Assembly (NCBI GenBank): GCA_013178295.1
Contig: JABLWW010000011.1
Coordinates: 304,052-368,051, forward strand
From: Anaerolineae bacterium
GTDB lineage: Bacteria > Chloroflexota > Anaerolineae > Anaerolineales > Anaerolineaceae
Direction: 5' to 3'
DNA length: 64,000 nt
The notes below the pieces were generated by a model. The model worked only from the letters and a program-made list of their open reading frames with translations, ran no database searches and had not been told where the DNA came from. The position numbers and the translations under genes are program-made. Shown here one piece after another: positions 44,470 to 54,101 of this stretch; within the stretch, counting starts at the first letter, position 1; each line of letters begins with the position of its first letter.

Positions 44470-46869
44470 AAGAAAGCGCAGGGCTTTGATCAGCCCGCCA
44501 GCGCAGAGGAGAATTACCAGCGCAACCAGAAGGGGGGAAACGCCGATGTTGACCTGCCTCTCATGTCCTGAAGGGTGCTCAACTGACGTCTGAGCTTTAA
44601 TCTCCGTTGGCGTAAATGATTCAACCGGGCGCTCTTCGCTCATTTCGGGCGAATCGGACAGTTGAAGTGCATCTGTCTGTTCCGTTTGCCCTACTATCTG
44701 ATACGCCTGCCCATCCACTACCACGACGACCCGCTCTCCAATCGCCAGCGCAGCGGCAATATCCGGGCGCGCAGCTGCCAACGTAAAATACTCCTTTGAC
44801 AAAAACGCTACCCGCAAAGGCTTCATCCGCGCGGCGTCAAAGCGCGTATCCACCCACTCCCCGTGCTGTAGAACGAAGCTTCTGGCGCCTACTGTACGTA
44901 CCTGTTCCTGCCCGTCTGCAAATGATACTTCAGGCGCTGCTTCAGCCTGAGAAAGGGTGCCCTCCCCTTGTGCTTTTTCCACTGCCGCCTGCCCCCACGA
45001 GGGCGCTACTGTCTGGCTCTGCATCTCCGCAAAGGCATCCTGCGCCAGACGCTGGATATTCTCCGCTCCCAGTGGCATTGGCTCGCTGACCAGATAAGAG
45101 GTGTAAGGAGTAACAATGCCATAGCGCACACTCAAGCGGACGATCTGCTCAACTGTTTCCTCGTCAGCGCCCTTCAGGCGTATGCTGTTGAGCAAATAGC
45201 CGATCTTGCGGGTTGCCCACAGGCGTGGTATTTCTGCCAGAACACCCGCTTCTGCAGCATTATTGCGAACAAACCATTGTTGTGGATATTCAAATGTGTT
45301 CTCTGTCTGATTTACCCTGCCGCGCAGAATAATATCCGCCTTTCCTCCAGTTCGATAACGTCCCGTCAGCACTATTTGGTTGCCAAAAAACAAGTCTGGT
45401 AAAGGATTAGGGTAGATATCGTACACTTCTACCCCTGTGAATTCCAGCGACAGATCGGTGAGCGCTGGAGCATGGATGCGGTTGTAAAACGCAGACAGCT
45501 TCTCATCCAACATCTCATCAGGTTCAACATAGGTGCTCAGCCCATGATTGGCGGCGCTCAACGTATCTAGTAAATATGTATCCACATCAAACCCTACCCC
45601 AAAGGGAAACACGCGCACATTACCACCAGCAGCCTGCGAAAAATTGGCGAGAATTTTGTCGCTCTCTACCTCCCCCTCTGTAGGCAACCCATCGGTGAGA
45701 AAAACTAGGTATGTTGGGCGCCCGGGTTGAGCAACTGCTGCCGCTTCCAGCAAGGCGCGGTTAATATCCGTGCTGCCCTCCGCATGAATTTGCTGTAACC
45801 ACTCAATCGCCTGGTGGGCTTCAGTAACCGGGCGCAAAACCGGCGCGTATGCCTGTATGCCAGAACTGAAGGCGAGCAGATAAAAACGATCTTCTGCATT
45901 TAGCCGTTCCAAAACATAACGTAGCGCCTCTTTTGCTTGTGCCAGTTTCTCCCCTTCCATACTTCCAGAACGGTCTAACACTAGGAGAACATCCTTTGCA
46001 ACAATGGGAGCTTTTCCGCTAGGTGAAGGCGCCAGCAGCATCAAGAAAAAACCATCCGCATCGCTCTCGTCGCCCGAATCCCGATAGGTGAGAAGATGAA
46101 GCGCTTGAGGCTCGCCCAGCGAAAAGAACAACGCAAAATCCTTATCTGGGGTAATATCGCTGGCTTCATACGTGATAGCCCACTGGCGGTTGCTTTTCTT
46201 CTCCACTGCTACCTGGTGACTTGGAGAATAGGCAGCGCGGATTGGCTGATCTGATATCAGCGCAACGCTTACACGTACGCTTTCCAGCGGTCGTTGTGAA
46301 AACTTCTCAGTGTTGAGAGGGTATACATATCGAACCAGTCCCTCTTCGGATTTGAGAACCTGTGTATATTCCAGTTCAATACGGCGCTCTCCGTGAGGGG
46401 GAATTGGGTAAATCTTTGCCTGCACTGCGCCCTGCCCAATATATTCAAGCAGGGCGGGGTCGAGCAATTTGCTGACAATTTCTTCATACGTACGGCGTGC
46501 CTGCTCGGCATCCAGTATCTTTCCCTGAACAGGCTCGCGGTCCACCCACAGACGAAAATCACTCAACGCGGCATCAGACGGCAATGGGAATATATATGTG
46601 CCTTCCACAGGCCAGGGGTTGGGGTTGTAAAAAACCTGGTCAATGTGTGTTACCGCCAGTTGATTTGTGATGTTGGCGGTAACATGATGGTACCTGATTG
46701 TCAGTTGAGATACCGGACGGGGATAGATATCCGGCGGGCAGGGTGGCGGATCACACAGGATGGCAGGCGGCTGCTCGGGTACGACAATACCATCCGCCTG
46801 CACTGGCAAAACAACCGCTCCCAGCCACGCAAAACAACTGATAAATGCAATCAAAAACCTGGCTTTCAT
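44452..46869 (-). CDS. VIT and von Willebrand A domain membrane protein
   Basis: An 805-residue surface protein: signal peptide (1-25), VIT domain (about 45-190), a VWA domain with MIDAS motif DRSGSME (about 300-480), a long beta-rich region, and a C-terminal membrane segment followed by a basic tail. The layout is like inter-alpha-trypsin inhibitor heavy chains and their bacterial relatives, which bind ligands through the metal site. No sortase motif is visible. ATG at 46869 is supported by AGGAGG five bases upstream; the frame is open further but lacks a signal. Confidence 0.92.
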   Translation of the reverse strand: MKARFLIAFISCFAWLGAVVLPVQADGIVVPEQPPAILCDPPPCPPDIYPRPVSQLTIRYHHVTANITNQLAVTHIDQVFYNPNPWPVEGTYIFPLPSDAALSDFRLWVDREPVQGKILDAEQARRTYEEIVSKLLDPALLEYIGQGAVQAKIYPIPPHGERRIELEYTQVLKSEEGLVRYVYPLNTEKFSQRPLESVRVSVALISDQPIRAAYSPSHQVAVEKKSNRQWAITYEASDITPDKDFALFFSLGEPQALHLLTYRDSGDESDADGFFLMLLAPSPSGKAPIVAKDVLLVLDRSGSMEGEKLAQAKEALRYVLERLNAEDRFYLLAFSSGIQAYAPVLRPVTEAHQAIEWLQQIHAEGSTDINRALLEAAAVAQPGRPTYLVFLTDGLPTEGEVESDKILANFSQAAGGNVRVFPFGVGFDVDTYLLDTLSAANHGLSTYVEPDEMLDEKLSAFYNRIHAPALTDLSLEFTGVEVYDIYPNPLPDLFFGNQIVLTGRYRTGGKADIILRGRVNQTENTFEYPQQWFVRNNAAEAGVLAEIPRLWATRKIGYLLNSIRLKGADEETVEQIVRLSVRYGIVTPYTSYLVSEPMPLGAENIQRLAQDAFAEMQSQTVAPSWGQAAVEKAQGEGTLSQAEAAPEVSFADGQEQVRTVGARSFVLQHGEWVDTRFDAARMKPLRVAFLSKEYFTLAAARPDIAAALAIGERVVVVVDGQAYQIVGQTEQTDALQLSDSPEMSEERPVESFTPTEIKAQTSVEHPSGHERQVNIGVSPLLVALVILLCAGGLIKALRFLSGSKG

Positions 46870-46934
46870 TGCTGCCTCCTGGTGCAAAAATGCTCTGCAG
46901 CTAAAACGCCAGCAAGAGGTTAAAAGTTCCCCTT

Positions 46935-48665
46935 CTAAAAAACCTGGCGGTTTTGCAACCACCACAAGCGGGCATAAAGCCCCCCCAGTTTGAGCAAGTC
47001 GTCATGTTGTCCGCGTTCAACCACCCTGCCAGCCTGCAAAACAAGGACTTCATCCACTTGGTGTAAACCGGACAGGTGATGGGTAATCCATAACAGGCTG
47101 CGCCCTTCACAAATCGCAAGCAGCATCTCCATCAGTTTTTTTGCGGTAATCGCATCCAGGTTTGCCGTTGGTTCATCCAGAACGAAAATAGGAGCATCTT
47201 GTAATAGCAAACGGGCGGCCGCCAGCCGCTGACGCTCGCCGCCACTCATCTGCTGCCCGCCCTCACCCATCCATGTATCCAGCCCATGCGGCAGGCTCGC
47301 CAGCCAGCTCCCCAGTTGAACTTTATCTAGAGCCTCGCGCAGCTTTTTTTCGTCTGCCCCAGGGTTTGCCAGGAGCAGGTTGCCCCGCAATGTGTCCGTG
47401 AAAAGGTAGGCGTTCTGCTGTAAAACGCCAAACTGACGGCGTACATCTGCCATCTTCAATTTGCGCGTGTCCTCACTGCCCAGAAATACCTGTCCTGACT
47501 GCTGTTCCCAAAAACGCAAAAGGATGTGGACAAGCGTCGTTTTCCCTGCGCCGCTTGGACCGACCAGTGCCAGTTTCTTGCCCGGCGGGAGTTCAAAGCT
47601 CACCCCATCCAGGGCAAGCGGAAGATGCGGCGCGTAGCTAAAGGTCAGATCGCGCACCAGCAAAGACGGAGGACTTGCAATCTGCGCCCCAAATTGCAGG
47701 TCAGAAACACACGGTGCAACATCCACTAGATCAAATAAACGCCGCGCCGCCTGCAAACTGCTCTCCAGATATTGCGCCGCAAGCCCAAGTGGTTGAACAC
47801 CTTCAAAACTTGACAACACGAGCAAACAGACCACTGCCAGAAGTACACCATCCAGCGCCTCACGACGTACCAGCGGTATGGATACCAGCAATGCCATGAG
47901 CAGTGTTGCCTGTGTTACCAACCAGTAGAGCGCAACGGTAATCCCTCCAACCCACGCTGCGCGGTGTTGCGCAGTTTCCGTCTCGCGCGACAAGCGCTCG
48001 AATTTCTCACTCGCCTCTTTCTCGCAGCCAAAAGCGATCAAATCTCCCATGCCCTGTATATTGCTCACCACCGTTGCATTGAGGCGCGCCCGCGCAAGAA
48101 CAAAGCGCCTGCCGGGGTGTCTTCCAAGCATATACGCCAGCAAAGGCACAAGCAGCCCGCCTCCCGCCAAGCCAAGCGCAAGGATCCACCCCAGCTGGGT
48201 GTCCAGGCTGCCCACAAAGACGGATGCACCCACTGTAATCAGTCCTGCTACCAGCGGGGGGGAAACCACGCGCACGTAGAAATTCTCCAGCATTTCGATA
48301 TCCCCCACTGCCCGCCCCAGCAAGTCGCCGCTCTCATAAGTCAACAGCCGTGCTGGAGCTAAAGGCTCAAGTGACATATAAAACCAGGTGCGCAGTCTCG
48401 CCAGCAGACGAAAATTAACTGAGTGTGAGACCAGGCGTTCCAGATAGCGAAAACATGCCCGGCTCAGACCAAAAAAACGCACAGCGACAATTGGAACCTG
48501 CAAGACAGCTATTGATGGCTGCAGTGCTGCTCTAGCAATCAGGTACGCCGAGGTGCCCAGTAACCCCACCGCGCTGCCCACCGCTGCTGCTCCCAGTAGT
48601 ACAGAAATCGCCACCCATCCGGCAAAAGGTTTGAGAAAGCGCAAAAGACGCCAAACTGTTTTCAT
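46935..48665 (-). CDS. cydC: ABC exporter CydC
   Basis: A 576-residue half-transporter: six membrane helices (1-310) and an ATPase domain with Walker A GPSGAGKTT, signature MSGGERQRLAAAR and Walker B FVLDEPTAN. With CydD it forms the exporter of thiols (cysteine, glutathione) or heme-related cargo needed for cytochrome bd assembly. No cydAB lies in this window. The ATG overlaps the cydD stop as ATGA. Confidence 0.9.
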   Translation of the reverse strand: MKTVWRLLRFLKPFAGWVAISVLLGAAAVGSAVGLLGTSAYLIARAALQPSIAVLQVPIVAVRFFGLSRACFRYLERLVSHSVNFRLLARLRTWFYMSLEPLAPARLLTYESGDLLGRAVGDIEMLENFYVRVVSPPLVAGLITVGASVFVGSLDTQLGWILALGLAGGGLLVPLLAYMLGRHPGRRFVLARARLNATVVSNIQGMGDLIAFGCEKEASEKFERLSRETETAQHRAAWVGGITVALYWLVTQATLLMALLVSIPLVRREALDGVLLAVVCLLVLSSFEGVQPLGLAAQYLESSLQAARRLFDLVDVAPCVSDLQFGAQIASPPSLLVRDLTFSYAPHLPLALDGVSFELPPGKKLALVGPSGAGKTTLVHILLRFWEQQSGQVFLGSEDTRKLKMADVRRQFGVLQQNAYLFTDTLRGNLLLANPGADEKKLREALDKVQLGSWLASLPHGLDTWMGEGGQQMSGGERQRLAAARLLLQDAPIFVLDEPTANLDAITAKKLMEMLLAICEGRSLLWITHHLSGLHQVDEVLVLQAGRVVERGQHDDLLKLGGLYARLWWLQNRQVF

Positions 48666-50425
48666 ACCCCTTGCCCGTATGCCTCAAACAAATCTCGATA
48701 CAGTCCGGAAGAAGCGGATAATTCGGTATATGTACCACTCTGCACAAGCCTGCCCCTCTGCAAAACCAGTATCTTATCCGCGCGATGTACTGTGGAAAGG
48801 CGATGGGCTATTATCAGCACCGTGCGTCCCTCACAGACCAGCGAGCTGGCTTGCTCAAGCAACGTTTCAAGTTGTGGGTCGAGGTAGTTGGTGGGTTCAT
48901 CCATCAACAGCAGAGGGGTATTGCGCAAGAAGGCGCGCGCCAGCGCCACGCGTTGCGCCTGTCCACCGCTTAGGCGAGCCCCGCCCTCACCGATCATCGT
49001 ATCCAGACCCTGTGGGAAAACCTCGGCGAACTCATCGACAAATGCCATGCGCGCCGCGCGCACGATTGCTTCCCGCGATGCCTCAGGGTTTCCCAACGCA
49101 ATGTTAGCCGCCAGGCTGGTGTTGAATAAATGCGGTCTTTGGGGCACCCAGGCAATTTTTTGCCGCCATAGTTCAGCAGGTATTGAGGACAGCGCAACCC
49201 CGTTGACCCACACTTGACCCGATTGTGGCACAACAAAGCGCAGCAAAATCTGAAAAATTGTACTCTTCCCGGCTCCGCTTGGGCCGACCAGCGCAGTCAA
49301 CGTTCCCGGAGCAATTGCAAAGCTCAAATTGTCTAAAGCAGCCTGTTCCCGCTGCGGATATGCAAAAGTAACCCTGTCAAAACGGATTTCGAGATGCTGC
49401 TCTTCTAAAATGGAACGCACTTCCGGTTTTTTAAGATATTTTTCGCCCTCTTCATTACGGATGGGGGAACTACCCGCCGCATTGAGAATTTCAAAAATTC
49501 TACCCACCGCCGCCGCGGCAGACATCCCGGCATGGAAACGCAACCCCAGCATCCGCAGGGGCAGATAAAATTCGGGGGCGATCAAGAGAACAAAGAATGC
49601 CTGTTCAAACATGATTCTGCCATACAGCAGCCGCAGCCCGATTTCCACCGCCACAATTGCCGTGCCGATTGTGGCAATCAGCTCCAGCGCAAAAGCGGAA
49701 AGAAAAGTCAGGCGTAAAACTTTCATCGTTGTCTGCCGGTAACGCTCGCCTACCGCTGCAATTTCTTTACCGCGCGCCTGACTCTGGTTAAGTAGCTTGA
49801 GCGTTGTCAACCCCTGAAGTGTATCCAGAAAATAGGCGCCCATCCGCCTGAGCGCGGTGAACTGACGCCGGGTTAAAACTTCGCCTGCTTTGCCAATCAG
49901 AATCATAAACAACGGGATAAGCGGCGCGGTTAGCAGCAAAACCAGCCCCGTCAGCCAGTCCAGCGGAAAAACTGTCAGCAGCATCATCAATGGCAGCGCT
50001 GCCGCCATGACCAGCTGGGGCAAATACTGGCTGAAATATGCATCCAGCGACTCAACCCCTTCGGAAACCACTGTTGCCAGTTCGCCGCTTCGCTCATCAC
50101 GCGCATAAGCAGCTCCAAGCGAAAAAAGCCGCTCCATCAACGCTGCCCGTAGTGTCCGTTTGATCCTGGCGGCAGCTGCCCCAGCCGAACCTTCTCCAAC
50201 CAAAAGTAAAGCTGCCCGCGCCAGCACAATGACGATCAACGCCACAAGGTACCCATGCACTTCATCAAGCCCCGCTTGCTGTAGAAATACCTCAGCCACC
50301 ACGCGGCTCAGTCGCCGCGCCCAGAGAATGATTAGCACACCATTCCCCAAACCACAAAACACCGTCAGGGCAAGCCAGAAACGGGCATGTGTTATCTGGC
50401 GCAAAAGACGTGAATCCAGATTCAT
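48662..50425 (-). CDS. cydD: ABC exporter CydD
   Basis: A 587-residue half-transporter. The CydD signature is clear in the membrane domain: RSGELATVVSEGVESLD and YFSQYLPQL. The ATPase domain has GPSGAGKST, LSGGQAQRVALARA and LLMDEPTNYLD. It pairs with CydC, encoded next with a 4-bp overlap. A small lipoprotein gene ends 15 bp upstream and may be in the same operon. Confidence 0.91.
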   Translation of the reverse strand: MNLDSRLLRQITHARFWLALTVFCGLGNGVLIILWARRLSRVVAEVFLQQAGLDEVHGYLVALIVIVLARAALLLVGEGSAGAAAARIKRTLRAALMERLFSLGAAYARDERSGELATVVSEGVESLDAYFSQYLPQLVMAAALPLMMLLTVFPLDWLTGLVLLLTAPLIPLFMILIGKAGEVLTRRQFTALRRMGAYFLDTLQGLTTLKLLNQSQARGKEIAAVGERYRQTTMKVLRLTFLSAFALELIATIGTAIVAVEIGLRLLYGRIMFEQAFFVLLIAPEFYLPLRMLGLRFHAGMSAAAAVGRIFEILNAAGSSPIRNEEGEKYLKKPEVRSILEEQHLEIRFDRVTFAYPQREQAALDNLSFAIAPGTLTALVGPSGAGKSTIFQILLRFVVPQSGQVWVNGVALSSIPAELWRQKIAWVPQRPHLFNTSLAANIALGNPEASREAIVRAARMAFVDEFAEVFPQGLDTMIGEGGARLSGGQAQRVALARAFLRNTPLLLMDEPTNYLDPQLETLLEQASSLVCEGRTVLIIAHRLSTVHRADKILVLQRGRLVQSGTYTELSASSGLYRDLFEAYGQGV

Positions 50426-50440
50426 GCAGGAAAGTCTCGT

Positions 50441-50938
50441 TTAACCGGGCGGCTGGGCAGTATGCGAAGACACCGCTGGCACTACAATGTCTGCTTCAAA
50501 CAGCAGCCGTTTCCCATCTGGAGAGCGGAGGACAAAATGCGCTTTCTCAACGTTCGAAGGTACTCTGCCATAGCAATACAGCCGATCAGGAAAAATATCC
50601 TGCGGCATACAATGATATATCTCCCCCTCCGCTTCCGCCTCAAACGTCCCCGCTACTCCAGCCGGGACTTGGATGACAATCAAAAGCAGGTTCTCGTAAT
50701 ACCCTACTTCAATCACCGATGCACCCACAAAATTTGGCGTTGGCAGGGGTGTCAGCGTTTGATAGGGAATAGCTGTTTCAGTTACACTACTGACGGATAA
50801 GGGAATTTCGGTAAACGATAAATCTAGCGGTGAGAGGGGAGTTATCTCACGCGGCTGCGGGATGGAGCGCACGCAAGCTGAAGGAAGCAGCAATAATATA
50901 AAGAATAAGATTCTCTGGCAAACCCGAAAGAACATCAT
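50441..50938 (-). CDS. Small lipoprotein of unknown function
   Basis: A 165-residue protein with a hydrophobic leader and lipobox PSAC (Cys at about 22), then a Pro/Thr-rich spacer and a compact beta-rich domain of about 90 residues with two cysteines near YHCMPQ and LYCYGR. I do not recognise it. The start is ATG 50938 (a second ATG follows); the longer frame would run into the leuS terminator. It lies 15 bp before cydD. Confidence 0.65.
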   Translation of the reverse strand: MMFFRVCQRILFFILLLLPSACVRSIPQPREITPLSPLDLSFTEIPLSVSSVTETAIPYQTLTPLPTPNFVGASVIEVGYYENLLLIVIQVPAGVAGTFEAEAEGEIYHCMPQDIFPDRLYCYGRVPSNVEKAHFVLRSPDGKRLLFEADIVVPAVSSHTAQPPG

Positions 50939-50962
50939 CCAAATTGTAGCACAGTTAAAAAC

Positions 50963-50997
50963 AAAAAGTCCCAAAGGCTACTTTTTGCCTTTGGGAC
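50963..50997 (-). terminator. Intrinsic terminator after leuS
   Basis: A perfect 11-bp stem (50968-50978 with 50987-50997), 8-nt loop, and on the minus strand a T run (50967-50963). It lies 21 bp after the leuS stop and just before the lipoprotein gene. Confidence 0.88.
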
Positions 50998-51018
50998 GAA
51001 CAAAATAGCACCCTTATG

Positions 51019-53463
51019 CTAAACAACAATGCTTAACAGCCGCCCCTTGACATAAATTATCTGGCGAGGCGTTTTTCCAGACAGGTATTTTTGCACCTGA
51101 TCCCTGGCAAGGGCGGTGCTTTTGACCATTTCTTCGTTGGCATCAGCTGGGACAGTAATATGGTCCCTTAACTTGCCGTTGATCTGCACGGCAATAGTCA
51201 GCTCATCTTCTTTTGCTGCTTCCACATCCACTTCAGGCCAGGGCTGTGTATGGATAGAATAGCGCTTGCCCAAACGCTCCCAGATTTCCTCAGTAATATG
51301 TGGGGCAACCGGCGCCAGCATGCGCAGATAAATATCCACCGCCTCGTCCCATGCTTCTGTGCCCCATACCTGTGGCTTGAGACGTCCCATCTCGTTGAGC
51401 AGTTCCATCAGCGCTGAAACAATAGTGTTGAATTCGAAGCGCTCAAAATCGCGCGTTACTGATTGGAGGGTTTGATAAACTTTGCGGCGCAACGTACGCT
51501 GCGCGTCGTTTTGCGCTTTTTGCACCTGAACAGGCTCCTGAAGCGTGCTCCACACCCGTCTCAGCCAGCGATATGTGCCATCAATTCCACTGCTGTTCCA
51601 TGGGCCACCCAGATCCCAGCGGGCAAAAAACATCAGATAGGCACGTACGGTGTCGGCGCCGTATGTCCGCAGCAGGGCGTCTGGCGCAACCACATTTCCG
51701 CGACTTTTGGACATCTTCTCCGAATCCTCACCCAAAACAATCCCTTGATTACGCAGGACAATCATTGGCTCTGGGCCTTTGGTGATGCCCATGTCGCGCA
51801 GCGCTTTATGGAAAAAGCGCGTGTAAATGAGGTGCATGGTCGCGTGTTCAATCCCGCCCGTATACACATCTACCGGCATCCAGTAGTCATATTCATTGGG
51901 GTCAAAAGGCCCCTGGTCATAATCGGGGCTTAGATAGCGCAAATGATACCATGAGGAACACATAAAGGTATCCATTGTGTCTGTATCGCGCTCGGCATGC
52001 CCGCCACAGGAAGGGCAACTGGTAAATCGCCAGGTGGGATGCAGCTTAAGCGGGCTTTCACCGGTCGGTTTCCATTCCACGTCATCCGGCAGCAAAACAG
52101 GGAGCTGGTCTTCAGGTACAGGTACAACGCCGCATTTGGGGCAGTGTATCATGGGGATGGGAGCACCCCAGTAACGCTGGCGTGAGATCAACCAGTCACG
52201 TAATTTGTAATTGACGGCACGTTTTCCCGTCCCCTTCTTTTCCAGAAATTCAATGGTCTTTTCAAAAGCCTGATCACCCGGCGTTCCACTGAGCGCGCCC
52301 GAATTAATCATGCTGCCATAAGCCGCAACCGCTTCGGTCATTTGTTCCGAGACCAGTGGCGGCATATCCGGCGGCTGGATAACCACGCGTATCTCCAAGC
52401 CAAACTTGCGGGCAAAGTCAAAATCACGCTGATCATGTGCTGGCACTGCCATGATCGCACCTGTACCGTATGTCATCAGGACATAATCTGCGATCCAAAT
52501 TGGGATACGTTCATCGTTGACTGGATTGATGGCATACCCGCCACTGAAAACGCCCGTTTTCTCCTTATCTGCCGCCTCACGCTGAATATCCGACTGGCGC
52601 GCGGCTTGAAGACGATATTGCTCCACCTCTGCCTTTTGCTCTGGGGTGGTAATTTTATCTACAAGAGGGTGTTCTGGAGCAAGCACCATAAAAGTGGCGC
52701 CCCAAAGCGTATCCGGGCGGGTGGTAAAGACTTCAAGCTGGTCACCCTGTTCGGTGCGGAAGATAACCGTTGCCCCTTCTGAGCGCCCGATCCAGTTGGT
52801 CTGCAGAACACGCACGCGCTCAGGCCAATCAATCGCCTCAAAATTGCGCAACTCTTCAGCATAAGCGGTTGTGCGAAAGAACCACTGGCTCAGATTTTTC
52901 TTGATCACAGGCGTCTCACAGCGCTCACAATGACGATCATCTCCCCACACCTGCTCGCGTGCCAGTGTTGTATTGCAGTTAGGACACCAATCTACTGGCG
53001 AAAGCTTGCGGTATGCCAATCCATGCTTATACAGCTGGATAAAAAACCATTCCGTCCAGTGATAATACTTGGGATCGGAGCTGATCGCCTCCCGCCGCCA
53101 ATCGAACATTGCTCCCATTGAACGCAGTTGCTTGCGCATCCGTTCGATATTGGCATACGTCCATTGCTTGGGATGAATATTGCGCTTGATGGCTGCATTC
53201 TCTGCCGGAAGACCAAAAGCATCGAAGCCCATTGGAAAGAGCACATTGTAACCGCGCATGCGCATATAGCGTGCCCGCGCATCCGAGGGCGCCATGGCAT
53301 ACCAGTGCCCAATGTGCAAATCTCCAGAGGGGTAGGGGAGCATTGTCAATGCGTAGTGCTTGGGGCGTTTTGGGTCAATATCAGCATGATACAAGCCATC
53401 TGTTTCCCAACGGGTTTGCCACTTGGGTTCAATTTCTGCGGGGTTATAGGGTGTTATTGACAT
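51019..53463 (-). CDS. leuS: Leucyl-tRNA synthetase
   Basis: An 814-residue class I synthetase charging tRNA-Leu. The HIGH motif is in SGDLHIGHW, zinc-type cysteines in CPNCNTT and CERCETP, the editing domain with TFMVLAPEHP, and the KMSKS loop in SEKMSKSRGN. The C-terminal tRNA-binding domain is complete (INGKLRD). The ATG at 53463 is used because the longer frame reads into the T-box leader. Expression is set by that leader. Confidence 0.97.
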   Translation of the reverse strand: MSITPYNPAEIEPKWQTRWETDGLYHADIDPKRPKHYALTMLPYPSGDLHIGHWYAMAPSDARARYMRMRGYNVLFPMGFDAFGLPAENAAIKRNIHPKQWTYANIERMRKQLRSMGAMFDWRREAISSDPKYYHWTEWFFIQLYKHGLAYRKLSPVDWCPNCNTTLAREQVWGDDRHCERCETPVIKKNLSQWFFRTTAYAEELRNFEAIDWPERVRVLQTNWIGRSEGATVIFRTEQGDQLEVFTTRPDTLWGATFMVLAPEHPLVDKITTPEQKAEVEQYRLQAARQSDIQREAADKEKTGVFSGGYAINPVNDERIPIWIADYVLMTYGTGAIMAVPAHDQRDFDFARKFGLEIRVVIQPPDMPPLVSEQMTEAVAAYGSMINSGALSGTPGDQAFEKTIEFLEKKGTGKRAVNYKLRDWLISRQRYWGAPIPMIHCPKCGVVPVPEDQLPVLLPDDVEWKPTGESPLKLHPTWRFTSCPSCGGHAERDTDTMDTFMCSSWYHLRYLSPDYDQGPFDPNEYDYWMPVDVYTGGIEHATMHLIYTRFFHKALRDMGITKGPEPMIVLRNQGIVLGEDSEKMSKSRGNVVAPDALLRTYGADTVRAYLMFFARWDLGGPWNSSGIDGTYRWLRRVWSTLQEPVQVQKAQNDAQRTLRRKVYQTLQSVTRDFERFEFNTIVSALMELLNEMGRLKPQVWGTEAWDEAVDIYLRMLAPVAPHITEEIWERLGKRYSIHTQPWPEVDVEAAKEDELTIAVQINGKLRDHITVPADANEEMVKSTALARDQVQKYLSGKTPRQIIYVKGRLLSIVV

Positions 53464-53498
53464 TGCTTTTCTTACATCCTTATTTTGTCTATCAGGAT

Positions 53499-53529
53499 AA
53501 AAAAACCTTCGCCCACTCAGGGACGAAGG
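53499..53529 (-). terminator. T-box terminator
   Basis: On the minus strand CCTTCGTCCC pairs with the GGGCGAAGG half (53529-53506), followed by seven T (53505-53499). It competes with the antiterminator formed by the T-box sequence. Confidence 0.9.
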
Positions 53530-53746
53530 AAGGATACTCCGCGGTACCACCCTGCTTGTCTGTAAAAACAGACCGCTCTGGAGCACGCTAACGGGTGCTA
53601 TCCGTCGCTGGCTATGTTACAACATTCACCAGCGCAATTGTGCTTTGCGCACGACAGGCGAGTTCAGTCTGCGGTGTTCCTCAAACACCCTGCCGGGCTC
53701 TCACCATTCGCCCGCGCTCGCTGGAGGATGACTTAATACTCCTGTC
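53499..53746 (-). ncRNA. Leucine T-box leader of leuS
   Basis: On the minus strand the 14-base T-box core AGGGTGGTACCGCG lies at 53554-53541. Stem I is bounded by GACAGG (53746-53741) and CCTGTC (53658-53653), with an AGTA S-turn. The specifier loop reads GAACTCG, so the specifier codon is CTC (53662-53660), which is Leu and fits leuS. The UGGU bulge matches a tRNA with discriminator A. Uncharged tRNA-Leu(GAG) should favour the antiterminator. Confidence 0.95.
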
Positions 53747-53812
53747 TCTCTTTATCGTCACTTCACTTTTTAAGGCAAACGACCAGAGAAAAATCTCTAA
53801 TCGTCTCAAAAG

Positions 53813-53885
53813 TGGACCCAGAGGGATTCGAACCCTCGACCTTCTCAATGCCATTGAGACGCGCTCCCAACTGCGCTATGGGCCC
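53813..53885 (-). tRNA. tRNA-Ala (GGC)
   Basis: A 73-nt cloverleaf: acceptor GGGCCCA/TGGGTCC, D arm GCGC-GCGC, anticodon loop ATGGCAT (anticodon GGC, reads GCC), T loop TTCGAAT, discriminator A. The G3-U70 pair that identifies tRNA-Ala is present. CCA is not encoded. Confidence 0.96.
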
Positions 53886-53935
53886 ATTTTCACATTTGCA
53901 GGCGCTTCAAAACTTTTCTCGTTCTCAGCCTCCAG

Positions 53936-54008
53936 TGGACCTGGAGGGATTCGAACCCTCGACCTCTTCAGTGCGATTGAAGCGCGCTCCCAACTGCGCT
54001 ACAGGCCC
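53936..54008 (-). tRNA. tRNA-Ala (CGC)
   Basis: A 73-nt cloverleaf with acceptor GGGCCTG/CAGGTCC including G3-U70, anticodon loop ATCGCAC (anticodon CGC, reads GCG), T loop TTCGAAT and discriminator A. CCA is not encoded. It is upstream of the GGC gene on the same strand, 50 bp apart, likely one transcript. Confidence 0.96.
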
Positions 54009-54026
54009 CTTTACCAGGGTGATTGA

Positions 54027-54055
54027 ATTCTACCCGATGGGTATTGGGATGTCAA
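54027..54055 (-). promoter_or_regulatory. Strong promoter of the tRNA-Ala pair
   Basis: On the minus strand TTGACA (54055-54050), a 17-bp spacer and TAGAAT (54032-54027), 18 bp before the first tRNA base. The best sigma-70-type match in the window. Confidence 0.85.
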
Positions 54056-54101
54056 GAACATCGCGGCATTTGCGCCTGTTTATGTTATATTAGTGATAGA
54101 T

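Noticed and set aside
53464..53586. Longer N-terminus for leuS
   Set aside because: The extra codons are translated from the T-box terminator and T-box core.
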